Below are positions 1 through 9,187 of a stretch of DNA of 64,000 bases, one piece after another. The notes under the pieces were generated by a model. The model was not told where the DNA came from, ran no database searches, and saw only the letters and a list, made by a program, of their open reading frames with translations. How positions within the stretch are numbered: the first letter of the stretch is position 1; each line of letters begins with the position of its first letter. Where the stretch lies: the NCBI GenBank assembly GCA_945890865.1, contig CAMDDB010000005.1:110620-174619 (forward strand), in the 5' to 3' direction. A program made the position numbers and the translations under genes. The DNA is from Flavobacterium psychrophilum. GTDB taxonomy: Bacteria; Bacteroidota; Bacteroidia; Flavobacteriales; Flavobacteriaceae.

Positions 1-1
1 T

Positions 2-40
2 ACGGGTCTGATCCAAACTAAAAAAATCAGTAAAGAATAA
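2..40 (+). CDS. Possible 3' tail of an upstream gene (partial)
   Basis: The first bases read as a short open frame ending in TAA at 38-40, followed by a clear terminator hairpin at 77-111. This is what the end of a gene entering from the left would look like. Only twelve residues are visible, so no family can be assigned and the frame could be fortuitous. Confidence 0.3.
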   Translation, partial: TGLIQTKKISKE

Positions 41-76
41 TAATTATGAGTTAGTAACTGTAATTAGTATTTAGGC

Positions 77-116
77 ATACCCCATTAAAGTGATCCACTT
101 TTTTGGGGTATTTTTA
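77..116 (+). terminator. Intrinsic terminator
   Basis: ATACCCC (77-83) pairs with GGGGTAT (105-111), and AAAGTG pairs with CACTTT inside it. A T-run follows. It closes whatever transcription unit enters from the left. Confidence 0.75.
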
Positions 117-174
117 TAGATATCTATGTAACATTTTTTGGGTTTACACTACTTATAGAAATAGCTCACAATTT

Positions 175-1425
175 ATGCTTTTATACATCCGTTTACTTAA
201 AGAAAGTTTCAGTTTTGCCCTTAATGCACTTCGCAATAACAAATTGCGAACACTATTATCATTGTTAGGTGTAACGATTGGAATTTTTTCCATTATTGCC
301 GTTTTAGCGGCCGTAGATTCAATGGATAAAAAAATCAAAGAAGACTTGAGCGACATGGATATGAACACCGTTTATCTTATGCGTTTTTCGTTTGGGCCTT
401 CGGAAATTCCGAGATGGAAGAGAGATCAATTTCCGGATGTAACTTTTGAAGAATTTGAGCATATCAAACGAAATGTAAATGGCGTTGATAAAATTTCATT
501 CAACCTTTTTACCCGAAATGAAAATATTAAATACGAATCCAAAACCGTAAATTCGATTCGGGTAAAACCTTCTACCGAAGATTTTTTTGATATTGAACCC
601 TTAAAAATTGAGCAAGGACGATTGTTTAATGCCGCCGAATCTAATTCGGGAAGTCCTGTTATTGTTATAGGTAGTGAAGTGGCTACCGGGCTATTTGAAA
701 ATGCGGATCCAATAGGAAAAAAAGTTCGTCTGTACGGACAAAAATTTACCGTCATAGGTGTTTTAAAAAAACAAGGTCAAAATACATTTGGAGACAGTAG
801 TGATGTGGCAGTATTTTTCCCAGTTAATTTCTTAAGAAGACTGTATGGAGATAATAATGATATGCTCACCCCTGCCATATTAATTAAACCCGAAAAAGGA
901 ATTGATATCGAAGAGTTTAAAGCCGAATTGTCTCAAAAATTAAGAGTACATCGAGGGGTTAAAACAGGAGAAATTGATAATTTCTTTATGAATGTACTTT
1001 CTGGGTTTACCGATTTTATAGATAACATAGTAGGACAAATGAATTCTATTGGCTGGGGTATCAGTGCCTTTTCTTTATTAGTGGGTGGTTTTGGAATTGC
1101 TAACATCATGTTTGTTTCGGTTAAAGAGCGCACCAATTTGATAGGAATTCAAAAAGCATTGGGCGCAAAAAATAAATTCATTTTATTTCAATTTTTATTT
1201 GAAGCCATCATATTATCATTAATTGGCGGATTGATCGGTATGTTCTTGGTTTGGATCATTGCCATAGTATTATCAAATACATTGGATTTTGAATTTGTAT
1301 TGAGCGCATCAAACATGTTATTAGGTTCTGGATTAGCCGCTTTTATTGGATTGGTCGCCGGAATTATCCCTGCCATTTCTGCCTCTAAATTAGACCCCGT
1401 TGAAGCTATTCGTAGCGGTATGTAA
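175..1425 (+). CDS. FtsX/MacB-type ABC transporter permease
   Basis: This 416-residue inner-membrane protein has the MacB_PCD plus FtsX layout. One transmembrane helix lies near residues 27-47, followed by a large periplasmic domain (about 50-290). Three helices lie in the C-terminal third (about 295-410), and the protein ends in the family-typical LDPVEAIR motif. The ATG at 175 is chosen over the upstream in-frame ATG at 103 because 103 lies inside the preceding terminator and its extra residues do not resemble the family. MacB-like permeases work with a LolD/MacB ATPase in lipoprotein, peptide or envelope transport. No cognate ATPase is adjacent here, so the partner must be elsewhere and the substrate is unknown. 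Confidence 0.88.
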   Translation: MLLYIRLLKESFSFALNALRNNKLRTLLSLLGVTIGIFSIIAVLAAVDSMDKKIKEDLSDMDMNTVYLMRFSFGPSEIPRWKRDQFPDVTFEEFEHIKRNVNGVDKISFNLFTRNENIKYESKTVNSIRVKPSTEDFFDIEPLKIEQGRLFNAAESNSGSPVIVIGSEVATGLFENADPIGKKVRLYGQKFTVIGVLKKQGQNTFGDSSDVAVFFPVNFLRRLYGDNNDMLTPAILIKPEKGIDIEEFKAELSQKLRVHRGVKTGEIDNFFMNVLSGFTDFIDNIVGQMNSIGWGISAFSLLVGGFGIANIMFVSVKERTNLIGIQKALGAKNKFILFQFLFEAIILSLIGGLIGMFLVWIIAIVLSNTLDFEFVLSASNMLLGSGLAAFIGLVAGIIPAISASKLDPVEAIRSGM

Positions 1426-1466
1426 CTTACTTTTGGTTATATTTAGAGGAAAGATGCTTCTAAGTG

Positions 1467-1497
1467 TTGTAACATTTCACGAATTCAATTACATTAG
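1467..1497 (+). promoter_or_regulatory. Near-consensus Bacteroidota promoter for the TonB-dependent receptor
   Basis: TTG at 1467-1469, a 20-bp spacer, then TACATTAG at 1490-1497, one base from TAnnTTTG. Transcription from here would begin after the in-frame ATG at 1501, which supports the start at 1558. Confidence 0.45.
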
Positions 1498-1557
1498 CAA
1501 ATGAACGCAAGTAGTTCTATGGGATTTTTCCTCATGGTACAAAAGGTTTCAGTTGTT

Positions 1558-3774
1558 ATGATAAAAAAAATGAATAGAAATTTAGCGTTAATAATTATGT
1601 TTTGTTCTGTTTTTGCCTTTTCGCAAACAGAACAAGACAGTATAAAAATTAGTAAAGAGCTTTCAGAAGTTATTATTTCAGCGAACCGTTGGAAACAATA
1701 TAGCAAGGATGTACCACAAAAAGTGAGTATTATTTCTCAAGCTAAAGTAGCTTTACATAATCCACAGACCGCTGCAGACTTGTTGACAATTTCGGGAAAA
1801 ATATTTATGCAAAAGAGTCAGCAAGGAGGAGGAAGCCCTATGATTAGAGGCTTTGCTACGAACCGATTATTATATGCAGTAGATGGTATTCGAATGAATA
1901 CCGCTATTTTTAGAGGTGGGAATATTCAAAATGTAATTTCTTTGGATCCATTTGCAACAGAACAAACAGAAGTCGTATTTGGACCAGGTTCAGTTATGTA
2001 TGGAAGTGACGCAATTGGTGGGGTAATGAGTTTTCAAACGTTAACACCTCAATTTTCTTCTACTACTAAATCAATAGTTTCAGGAAATGCCGTTTCTCGA
2101 TTTTCCTCATCTAATATTGAAAAAACAGGTCATTTTGATGTGAATGTTGGTTGGAAAAATTGGGCAACTATTACCAGTATCACTTCGAATGAGTTTGGGG
2201 ATTTAAAAATGGGTTCGCACGGACCTGAGGAATATTTACGACCTTTTTATGTGCAACGACAAAATGGGGTAGACGTGGTTGTAACGAATGAGGATCCATT
2301 AGTGCAAAAACCCACGGCTTATTCACAAGTTAATTTCATGCAAAAGTTCCGTTTTCAGCCTAATGAAAATTGGGATTTTCAATATGGTTTGCATTTTTCA
2401 GAAACTTCTAGCTATTCCCGTTATGACAGACACATTCTATACAATAGTTTAGGGTTGCCCAGGTATGGAGAGTTTTACTATGGCCCACAAAAATGGATCA
2501 TGAATAATTTGAATATCACGCATCAATCCAATTCGAAGCTCTTTGATGAAATGGTTTTACGATTAGCCCATCAGTTTTTTGAAGAAAGTAGGGTGAGTAG
2601 AAATATGAATAATTCAAACAGAGAAATTAGAACAGAAAAAGTAAATGCTTATTCCATCAACGTCGATTTTTCAAAAGCAATATCACTTACTCATAAAGCC
2701 TACTATGGTGTTGAATATGTACTCAATGATGTAAACTCTACTGGCATTAATCAAAATATAGTGGCAGGAACAAGTCAGGCAGGGCCTTCACGATACCCTC
2801 AAGCCACTTGGCAATCTATGGGAGTCTTTGTTAATAATCAATATTTAGTTACCGATAAGACAAGCCTTCAAGCTGGGTTACGATACAATAAATATATTTT
2901 GAAAGCCGATTTTGATACTACATTTTATCCCTTTCCATTTATAGAAGCCCATATTGATAACGGTTCTATAACAGGAAGCGCGGGAATTGTTTTTCGACCA
3001 ACAGATAAATGGGTGATTAGTTCAAATGTAGCCACGGCTTTTCGTTCGCCCAATGTGGATGATGTGGGAAAAGTGTTTGATTCTGAACCAGGTTCGGTTG
3101 TTATACCAAATCCTAATTTAGAGGCAGAATATGCATACAATGTAGATTTGAATGTAGCGAAGATGTTCGGGAAAAGTGTAAAAGTTGATGTTTCTACGTA
3201 TTATACTTTATTGGACAATGCTTTAGTTCGTAGAGATTTTACTTTAAACGGTGCTTCTGAAATTGTTTACGATGGCGAGTTGAGCCAAGTGCAAGCTATT
3301 CAAAATGCAGCGAAAGCTAATGTATATGGAATTCAGGCGGGTGTTGAGGTAAAATTACCTACTGGATTTCGATTTTCAACTGATTTGAATTTCCAAAAAG
3401 GAGAAGAAGAATTGGATAATGGCGATAAAAGTCCGTCTCGCCATGCGGCACCCTTTTTTGGCATTTCTAGAGTGGGTTATGCAAATTCTAAGGTAGATTT
3501 GGAACTTAATTTTCAGTTTAGCGATAAGGTCGCTTTTAAGGATTTAGCCGAAGAAGAAAAAGGAAAAAAAGAAATTTATGCACGTGATCGAAATGGTAAT
3601 CCGTATTCCCCAAGTTGGTATACCTTAAACCTAAAATCGATGTATAAGCTAACTGAAAATTTTACGCTTACAGCAGGTATTGAAAACATAACCGATCAGC
3701 GATACCGACCTTATAGTTCGGGAATTGTAGCTCCTGGTAAGAATATTATTTTAGCAGTACGCGCTACATTATAA
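1558..3774 (+). CDS. TonB-dependent outer membrane receptor
   Basis: This 738-residue protein has a signal peptide ending near residue 23 (FAFSQ), a plug domain with the RGF and VDGIRMN motifs, and a long beta-barrel. The last residues are a typical aromatic, outer-membrane-sorting barrel end. An FRSP...NPNL pair around residues 500-530 recalls heme/siderophore receptors, but the histidine expected between the two boxes in heme receptors is not there. No carboxypeptidase-like or STN domain precedes the plug, so this is a simple receptor, not SusC type. Import would be energised by an ExbBD-TonB complex such as the one at 53-56 kb. The substrate (iron chelate, heme or other metal) cannot be fixed from sequence. 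The upstream ATG at 1501 is rejected because a signal peptide starts at 1558. Confidence 0.9.
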   Translation: MIKKMNRNLALIIMFCSVFAFSQTEQDSIKISKELSEVIISANRWKQYSKDVPQKVSIISQAKVALHNPQTAADLLTISGKIFMQKSQQGGGSPMIRGFATNRLLYAVDGIRMNTAIFRGGNIQNVISLDPFATEQTEVVFGPGSVMYGSDAIGGVMSFQTLTPQFSSTTKSIVSGNAVSRFSSSNIEKTGHFDVNVGWKNWATITSITSNEFGDLKMGSHGPEEYLRPFYVQRQNGVDVVVTNEDPLVQKPTAYSQVNFMQKFRFQPNENWDFQYGLHFSETSSYSRYDRHILYNSLGLPRYGEFYYGPQKWIMNNLNITHQSNSKLFDEMVLRLAHQFFEESRVSRNMNNSNREIRTEKVNAYSINVDFSKAISLTHKAYYGVEYVLNDVNSTGINQNIVAGTSQAGPSRYPQATWQSMGVFVNNQYLVTDKTSLQAGLRYNKYILKADFDTTFYPFPFIEAHIDNGSITGSAGIVFRPTDKWVISSNVATAFRSPNVDDVGKVFDSEPGSVVIPNPNLEAEYAYNVDLNVAKMFGKSVKVDVSTYYTLLDNALVRRDFTLNGASEIVYDGELSQVQAIQNAAKANVYGIQAGVEVKLPTGFRFSTDLNFQKGEEELDNGDKSPSRHAAPFFGISRVGYANSKVDLELNFQFSDKVAFKDLAEEEKGKKEIYARDRNGNPYSPSWYTLNLKSMYKLTENFTLTAGIENITDQRYRPYSSGIVAPGKNIILAVRATL

Positions 3775-3779
3775 ACAAA

Positions 3780-3809
3780 AATCCCGATAGATTTGAAGCT
3801 ATCGGGATT
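3780..3809. terminator. Bidirectional terminator between the TonB receptor and accD
   Basis: AATCCCGATAG (3780-3790) and CTATCGGGATT (3799-3809) form a perfect 11-bp stem with an 8-nt loop. A/T-rich flanks lie between convergent genes. Confidence 0.85.
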
Positions 3810-3811
3810 AA

Positions 3812-4666
3812 TTATCTAATGGGTTGATTTTGGATCAAATCGATATATAAGTTGATTTTATCTTTCAACTCTTTTCTAGGTGCAATAAAATCTAAAAATC
3901 CATGTTCTAATAAGAATTCAGAGGTTTGAAATCCTTCTGGCAAATCTTTACCAGTGGTGTCTTTTACCACTCGAGGTCCCGCAAATCCAATTAGCGCTCC
4001 GGGTTCTCCAATATTAATATCTCCAAGCATTGCATAGGAAGCTGTAGTTCCTCCTGTGGTAGGATCGGTACACAATGAAATATAAGGAATTTTTGCCTCT
4101 GCTAATTGTGCTAATTTTGCCGAAGTTTTGGCCAACTGCATCAACGAATAAGCCGCTTCCATCATACGTGCTCCTCCTGATTTTGAAATCAAAACAAAAG
4201 GAACGTTATTTTTTATGGAATAATCAATGGCTCTTACAATTTTTTCTCCTACTACTGCACCCATAGATCCGCCAATAAAAGCAAAATCCATACAAGAAAC
4301 TACTAAATCTTTACCTTTTGATTTTCCTACACCGGTACGAATAGCATCCTTTAATTTGGTTTTATCCATGACATCTTTTAAACGATCACTGTACTTTTTA
4401 GTGTCTTCAAATTTCAAAGGGTCTTTGGATGTTAATTTGGCATCAAGCTCTTTAAATTCGTTGTTGTCGAATAAAATTTCGAAATATTCTTTACTACCTA
4501 TTCGAACATGATAATCATCTTCCGGACTCACCCATAAATTTCTTGCCAATTCATCTTGGTCAATAATTTTACCGGTGGGCGATTTGTACCACAATCCTTT
4601 TGGAACATCTTTTTTGTCTTCCGTTGCAGTGGTAATTCCTTTTTCTTTTCTTTTAAACCAAGCCAT
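3812..4666 (-). CDS. accD: Acetyl-CoA carboxylase carboxyltransferase subunit beta
   Basis: This 284-residue cytosolic subunit forms the carboxyltransferase with AccA and makes malonyl-CoA for fatty acid synthesis. The crotonase-like core is clear ([32 protein letters not shown]). The ATG at 4666 ([10 protein letters not shown]) matches the family start better than the upstream one. The N-terminal zinc ribbon is degenerate: the four cysteines of the E. coli type are replaced by Ser29, Gly32, Ser48 and Asp51. I believe this is usual in Flavobacteria, but it means no zinc finger. It lies downstream of fbaA with no promoter in between, so the two are probably co-transcribed. Confidence 0.95.
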   Translation of the reverse strand: MAWFKRKEKGITTATEDKKDVPKGLWYKSPTGKIIDQDELARNLWVSPEDDYHVRIGSKEYFEILFDNNEFKELDAKLTSKDPLKFEDTKKYSDRLKDVMDKTKLKDAIRTGVGKSKGKDLVVSCMDFAFIGGSMGAVVGEKIVRAIDYSIKNNVPFVLISKSGGARMMEAAYSLMQLAKTSAKLAQLAEAKIPYISLCTDPTTGGTTASYAMLGDINIGEPGALIGFAGPRVVKDTTGKDLPEGFQTSEFLLEHGFLDFIAPRKELKDKINLYIDLIQNQPIR

Positions 4667-4683
4667 AATTTTAAATTTTGGTT

Positions 4684-4711
4684 GGAAGAAGGAAGAGGGA
4701 AGTGGGAAGAA
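4684..4711 (+). repeat. Heptamer tetrad (GGAAGNN)4 between fbaA and accD
   Basis: Four consecutive 7-bp units begin at 4684, 4691, 4698 and 4705, all GGAAGNN. On the minus strand they read as the TTC-anchored heptads seen elsewhere in the window. Confidence 0.8.
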
Positions 4712-4713
4712 TA

Positions 4714-4741
4714 CTTCCTGCTTCAAACTTCAAACTTCCTG
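4714..4741 (+). repeat. Heptamer tetrad (CTTCNNN)4 between fbaA and accD
   Basis: Four 7-bp units begin at 4714, 4721, 4728 and 4735, all CTTCNNN (CTTCCTG outermost, CTTCAAA twice inside). They lie 2 bp after the opposite-orientation tetrad, so the pair can fold through GGAAG/CTTCC. Confidence 0.8.
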
Positions 4742-4742
4742 C

Positions 4743-5810
4743 TTATAAAGTATTTACGTTATTCAAATCGGCAAAAGCTTGTTCCAATCGTGTATTGAAC
4801 GTAACTTCCCCTTCACGCACCCATTTTCTTGGGTCGTAGTGTTTTTTATTTGGACTGTCTGCACCATCAGGGCTTCCAATTTGTGTTCTTAAATAGTCTA
4901 CTTTATTTACCATATAATCACGAATACCTTCTGTAAACGCAAATTGTAAATCGGTATCAATGTTCATTTTTATTACCCCGTAACCAATCGCTTCTCTAAT
5001 TTCTTCAATCGTAGAGCCTGATCCGCCATGGAATACAAAATCAACAGGATTTGCCCCTGTGTTGAATTTATTTTGAACGTATTCTTGAGAATTTTTAAGA
5101 ATTTTTGGAGTCAATTTTACATTACCTGGTTTGTAAACACCGTGAACGTTTCCAAAAGAAGCCGCAATGGTAAATCTCGGACTTACTTTCATCAATTCTT
5201 CATAAGCATAAGCTACTTCTTCGGGTTGGGTATATAATTTTGAACTATCCACATCGGAATTGTCAACACCATCTTCTTCACCACCAGTGATTCCTAATTC
5301 AATTTCTAGTGTCATGCCCATTTTGCTCATTCTTTCTAAATATTTTTTAGAAATTTCAAGATTTTCTTCAATGGGCTCTTCCGATAAATCAATCATGTGC
5401 GAACTAAATAATGATTTTCCAGTTTCTGCAAAATGTTTTTCAGAGGCATCTAATAATCCATCAATCCAAGGCAATAAATTTTTAGCACAATGATCGGTAT
5501 GTAAAATAACAGTTGCACCATAAGCTTCTGCTAATACATGTATGTGTTTTGCCCCTGCTACAGCTCCTAAAATAGCCGATTTTTGATGCTCATTGGATAA
5601 TCCTTTACCCGCATTAAACTGTGCACCACCATTTGAAAATTGGATAATAACCGGCGCATTTAATTTAGCCGCAGTTTCTAATACACCGTTAATAGTACTT
5701 GATCCTACAACGTTTACTGCAGGTAATGCAAACCCTTTTTGTTTTGCATAGTTAAAAATTTCTTGCACTTGATCTCCGGTAGCAACACCTGGCTTAATAG
5801 CGTGACTCAT
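4743..5810 (-). CDS. fbaA: Class II fructose-bisphosphate aldolase
   Basis: This 355-residue zinc aldolase cleaves fructose-1,6-bisphosphate to DHAP and glyceraldehyde-3-phosphate in glycolysis and makes it in gluconeogenesis. HTDHC at residues 104-108 contains the catalytic Asp106 and zinc ligand His107. The VFHGGSGS phosphate loop and NIDTDLQFAF segment are intact. Length and the C-terminal Arg-rich part match the class IIA (E. coli FbaA) subgroup. A TAnnTTTG box lies just upstream, inside the gap after tamL. The downstream spacer to accD is made almost entirely of heptamer repeats. Confidence 0.97.
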   Translation of the reverse strand: MSHAIKPGVATGDQVQEIFNYAKQKGFALPAVNVVGSSTINGVLETAAKLNAPVIIQFSNGGAQFNAGKGLSNEHQKSAILGAVAGAKHIHVLAEAYGATVILHTDHCAKNLLPWIDGLLDASEKHFAETGKSLFSSHMIDLSEEPIEENLEISKKYLERMSKMGMTLEIELGITGGEEDGVDNSDVDSSKLYTQPEEVAYAYEELMKVSPRFTIAASFGNVHGVYKPGNVKLTPKILKNSQEYVQNKFNTGANPVDFVFHGGSGSTIEEIREAIGYGVIKMNIDTDLQFAFTEGIRDYMVNKVDYLRTQIGSPDGADSPNKKHYDPRKWVREGEVTFNTRLEQAFADLNNVNTL

Positions 5811-5836
5811 AGTTGTATGTTTTTATTATAAGACTG

Positions 5837-5844
5837 CAAAAATA
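5837..5844 (-). promoter_or_regulatory. Bacteroidota -7 element for fbaA
   Basis: On the minus strand this reads TATTTTTG, about 26 bp before the fbaA ATG. No good TTG is seen at the -33 distance. Confidence 0.5.
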
Positions 5845-5857
5845 AGAATTTATAAAA

Positions 5858-8422
5858 TTAGAATGGATAATTAATTCCAAAATTTAGCACCGTTTTGCTA
5901 AAGTTGATCCCTCGAAACCACCGATCTTGCATTTCACGTGCCGGATCATAGGTTTTGTAACCCAAATCAAATCGGAAGACAAAAAAATCAAAATCATAGC
6001 GGAATCCGATACCCGAACCAATAGCAATATCTTTTAACGAGGCCAAACCATTAAAAGAATAATCATTGTCGCTTACGTTATCCATAACATTCCAAATGTT
6101 TCCAGCATCGACAAATAAGGCACTATATAAGTTTCCACCAATTCTAAAACGGTATTCGGTGCTGAAGGCTAATTTTAAGTTGGCTTCGTTAAAATCTAAT
6201 ATTCCTCCACTTCTTCCAGGCCCTAAACTATAGGCTTGCCAACCCCTGTTGTCGTTCGATCCTCCTGAGAAATAACTGCGAGAGAACGGAATCGATTTGG
6301 CATTTCCATACGGAATGGCAATTCCTGCAAAGGATCGCATGGCAAGTGTATTTTTCTTACCAAAATCCCAATGTTTTACAAAATCAACTTCGGTTTTGAT
6401 GTATTGCGAATATTCGATACCAAATAATTTTTTAGCACCAGAAGCACTCGTTTCTTGGTTTAAATTTAATCCATTACCTAACAAAGACAATACATTTCCT
6501 GCCGATTCAATCTTGGCTTTAAAATTATAATAGTTTCGATCGTTGAGGTTGTTTTTTGTGGTTTTATTGAATACAAAACTAGAGGAAACAATCATGTTGT
6601 CCTCGATCAATCGGGTTCTTCGCTCGCCTATGCTGCGAATGATTTTATAGTCTTCATCGCCAGGAGTTAAATTTGGATTACCGCCATTTTCTACAAAATC
6701 AATAAAACTTACCGCCCCTTCACTGGTTAAATTGTTATTACTATCTACCCAAGCAGTATTGGTGTTGTACTGTTGAGCCAACAGATTTAACGTATTGTAC
6801 GAATTTAAATACACATTGAAATAGTTGGCCGCATTTAGATTTCGAACATAATTAACGCCTATCAATTCAAATTTGAAGTTGTTTTTTGCGCTATTGGTAC
6901 TCCAGCTATAACTAATTCCACCAGATAAACTTTGCTTATCTAATCCGATGTTTCTTTGGTTGGTTATTCCAGTACTGATCTGCGTGGTAGGAAACATTTC
7001 TTTTTTAATGATACTTTTCACGTTGATCGGAAAAAAGATACGTGGAAAATTAAGTTTCATATCGGCACCATATTCTGAAATGTTGAAAAACACATTGTTG
7101 GGGTTGGCCAAATCTTGAGAAGATCCAAAATTACCTCGGGTCGAAATTTCCAAAATCTCAGCGCGTTTGAATACATTGCGCCACGTAATGGACATCTTTC
7201 CACTAATTCCAAATTCTTGAATATCTGAGGTAGCCAATTCGATAGCAGGCGTCCATTTAAATTTTTCCTTGTTGATTAAATAAATATTGGCAATTAAAGT
7301 AGAATTGGTCGAATCACTTGGATCTTGCTGGTACTCAATATTGGGGTAATTGAACATCTTTAAATTACTCAATGCTTTTGAAGTTAACGCTCGATCAGTA
7401 TCACTAAAGAGTTTTCCTTTTTCAATGAACACCGCATTGGTAAGCGCCTTCGGTTTATAGGCCAAACGACCGGAACTATAAATGTTATAATTGTTATACA
7501 CTGCACTATCTTGGGCCTTGTTTTTTTCTTTATTTGTAGTTGTATTGGTAAAAATATTGACCTGACTAATCGTGTAAATTTTGAATGGTTTTTTTGTTAA
7601 GGTATCTGCTTCCTTAACGTTGCGATCTTCAATTTTTAAGACTACATTCATTTTTTGGATGGAATCATCTGTAATCGCCTCAAATTTTACATGGTTTTCT
7701 TGAAAATGATATACACCGCTGTTTCTAAATTGTTGGGTAATGCGTTTACGTTCTGCATCAAAATTCAAGAAGGCGTATTGCATTCCTTTTTTAAGAAACG
7801 ATTTGTTTTGATCCAAGGCATATAAACTATCTAAAGCGGGCGTCTCAATAGTTCTAGAAATCGAATCAATAGTATAGGGTTTCCCAGTAGTAACGCGATA
7901 GGTGATTTTGCTTCTTTTCTTGCCCAAGGTATCCAAATCAAAGCTAACTTCATTTTTTAAATAACCATTATTGAAATAATATCCAGAAAGGCGCTCTTTA
8001 GAAAGTTGGGTTTTTTTAGGGTCAATAATTACCGGTGCTTCTCCCGCTTTTTTTAAAAAATTACTAATGCCTCCTACAAAAAAAGATTGACCTAAACGGG
8101 CCAATTGTTTGTCGGATAGCCACTTTTTTAAATGGTTTCTTCTTTCGGGTTTTTTGTCTAGCCACGCTTGGTAGGAAGAATCGGTATTTTTTTTGGCAAG
8201 ATTAAATAATTGCAATCGAAGCGGAAATCCCGCAATATTAGAGTTGGGCTGTTGCACGGTTAAATTTGTAATACGTTCTTCACTGACCGATTTATTGTTT
8301 ACAATAATTTCGCTTTTGGCCAATAATTGTTTCCCTTGGGGCACACGTTTTACTAACGAACACGAATAAATTATTGTTCCGATTACAAATAATAATGCTA
8401 TTTTTGGTAAATTATTTCTCAA
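5858..8422 (-). CDS. tamL: BamA/TamA-family outer membrane lipoprotein (TamL-like)
   Basis: This 854-residue protein has an N-terminal lipoprotein signal with the lipobox ending at Cys21 (IIYSC). A POTRA-like N-terminal half follows, then a surface-antigen (D15/Omp85) barrel whose last residue is Phe, as expected for recognition by BAM. A lipidated BamA homologue fits the Bacteroidota TamL family, proposed to act with TamB-like proteins in envelope assembly. No tamB is adjacent, so the TamL assignment is by lipidation and length and could instead be a generic Omp85 paralogue. The start is a TTG at 8420-8422. No ATG precedes it in frame after the promoter, and the signal peptide begins there. 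Confidence 0.8.
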   Translation of the reverse strand: MRNNLPKIALLFVIGTIIYSCSLVKRVPQGKQLLAKSEIIVNNKSVSEERITNLTVQQPNSNIAGFPLRLQLFNLAKKNTDSSYQAWLDKKPERRNHLKKWLSDKQLARLGQSFFVGGISNFLKKAGEAPVIIDPKKTQLSKERLSGYYFNNGYLKNEVSFDLDTLGKKRSKITYRVTTGKPYTIDSISRTIETPALDSLYALDQNKSFLKKGMQYAFLNFDAERKRITQQFRNSGVYHFQENHVKFEAITDDSIQKMNVVLKIEDRNVKEADTLTKKPFKIYTISQVNIFTNTTTNKEKNKAQDSAVYNNYNIYSSGRLAYKPKALTNAVFIEKGKLFSDTDRALTSKALSNLKMFNYPNIEYQQDPSDSTNSTLIANIYLINKEKFKWTPAIELATSDIQEFGISGKMSITWRNVFKRAEILEISTRGNFGSSQDLANPNNVFFNISEYGADMKLNFPRIFFPINVKSIIKKEMFPTTQISTGITNQRNIGLDKQSLSGGISYSWSTNSAKNNFKFELIGVNYVRNLNAANYFNVYLNSYNTLNLLAQQYNTNTAWVDSNNNLTSEGAVSFIDFVENGGNPNLTPGDEDYKIIRSIGERRTRLIEDNMIVSSSFVFNKTTKNNLNDRNYYNFKAKIESAGNVLSLLGNGLNLNQETSASGAKKLFGIEYSQYIKTEVDFVKHWDFGKKNTLAMRSFAGIAIPYGNAKSIPFSRSYFSGGSNDNRGWQAYSLGPGRSGGILDFNEANLKLAFSTEYRFRIGGNLYSALFVDAGNIWNVMDNVSDNDYSFNGLASLKDIAIGSGIGFRYDFDFFVFRFDLGYKTYDPAREMQDRWFRGINFSKTVLNFGINYPF
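8374..8406 (+). promoter_or_regulatory. Promoter for the TrmH-family methyltransferase, inside tamL
   Basis: TTG at 8374-8376, a 22-bp spacer, and a perfect TATTTTTG at 8399-8406. It lies inside the signal-peptide codons of the divergent tamL gene, 53 bp before the methyltransferase ATG. Confidence 0.6.
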
Positions 8423-8442
8423 AGCACTTTTTAAAAGTTAGT

Positions 8443-8450
8443 CAAAAATA
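8443..8450 (-). promoter_or_regulatory. Bacteroidota -7 element for tamL
   Basis: Minus-strand TATTTTTG, 20 bp upstream of the tamL TTG start, in the 36-bp divergent gap. Confidence 0.5.
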
Positions 8451-8458
8451 CAATTTTT

Positions 8459-9187
8459 ATGGTTAGTAAAAACCAAATTAAACGAATAACCAGCCTGCAA
8501 CAAAAAAAATTTAGAAAACAAGAACAGCTTTTTTTTGTTGAAGGGATAAAAGGAATTCAGGAATTGCTGGATTCTAATTTTGAATTGGCCGAATTATATA
8601 CTACAAATCCTGAATTGTTTGCTGTTGACTCAAGCAAAGTATATACTGTTTCTCCGGCCGAATTGCAAAAAATAAGTGCTTTAACAACGCCTAATACTTG
8701 CCTGGCGCTTTTTAAGATTCCAGAGCCGATCGCATTTGAAGAAAATGGATTGCTTGTAGCTGTTGATGATGTGCGCGATCCCGGGAATCTGGGCACAATC
8801 ATTCGTTTGTGCGATTGGTTTGGCATCAAAACCTTGTATTGTTCTGAGGAATCGGTAGACGTATATAACCCGAAAGTAGTGCAGGCAACTATGGGATCCA
8901 TCGGCCGAGTAAATGTAGTGTATGGCAATTTAACGCAGTTCCTTTTGAAAACCAAATTACCAGTTTTTGGAACATTTATGGATGGAAAAAACATTTATCA
9001 GGAACAATTGTCGAGGGAAGGAATTATCGTGATGGGAAATGAAGCGAATGGAATTTCAAAGCCTATTGAAGCTCTCGTTTCGCATCGTATAGCAATTCCT
9101 AGATTTGGTGAATTGCAAGCGACTGAAAGTTTAAATGTAGCAACTGCCACTGCAATTGTTTTGAGCGAATTTAAGCGCAATTTTTAA
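8459..9187 (+). CDS. TrmH/SpoU-family RNA 2'-O-methyltransferase
   Basis: This 242-residue SPOUT enzyme transfers a methyl group from SAM to a ribose 2'-OH in rRNA or tRNA. An N-terminal substrate-binding domain (residues 1-90) is followed by the three SpoU motifs: NLGTIIR, the MGNEANGIS loop and ATESLNVATATAI, which make the trefoil knot. The exact RNA target is unknown. RlmB-like or TsnR-like function are both possible. It is divergent from tamL across only 36 bp and overlaps the 3' end of the convergent porT gene by 4 bp (9184-9187). Confidence 0.92.
   Translation: MVSKNQIKRITSLQQKKFRKQEQLFFVEGIKGIQELLDSNFELAELYTTNPELFAVDSSKVYTVSPAELQKISALTTPNTCLALFKIPEPIAFEENGLLVAVDDVRDPGNLGTIIRLCDWFGIKTLYCSEESVDVYNPKVVQATMGSIGRVNVVYGNLTQFLLKTKLPVFGTFMDGKNIYQEQLSREGIIVMGNEANGISKPIEALVSHRIAIPRFGELQATESLNVATATAIVLSEFKRNF

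Noticed and set aside
1501..1557. Longer N-terminus for the TonB-dependent receptor
   Set aside because: The signal peptide starts at 1558, and the likely transcription start is later than 1501.
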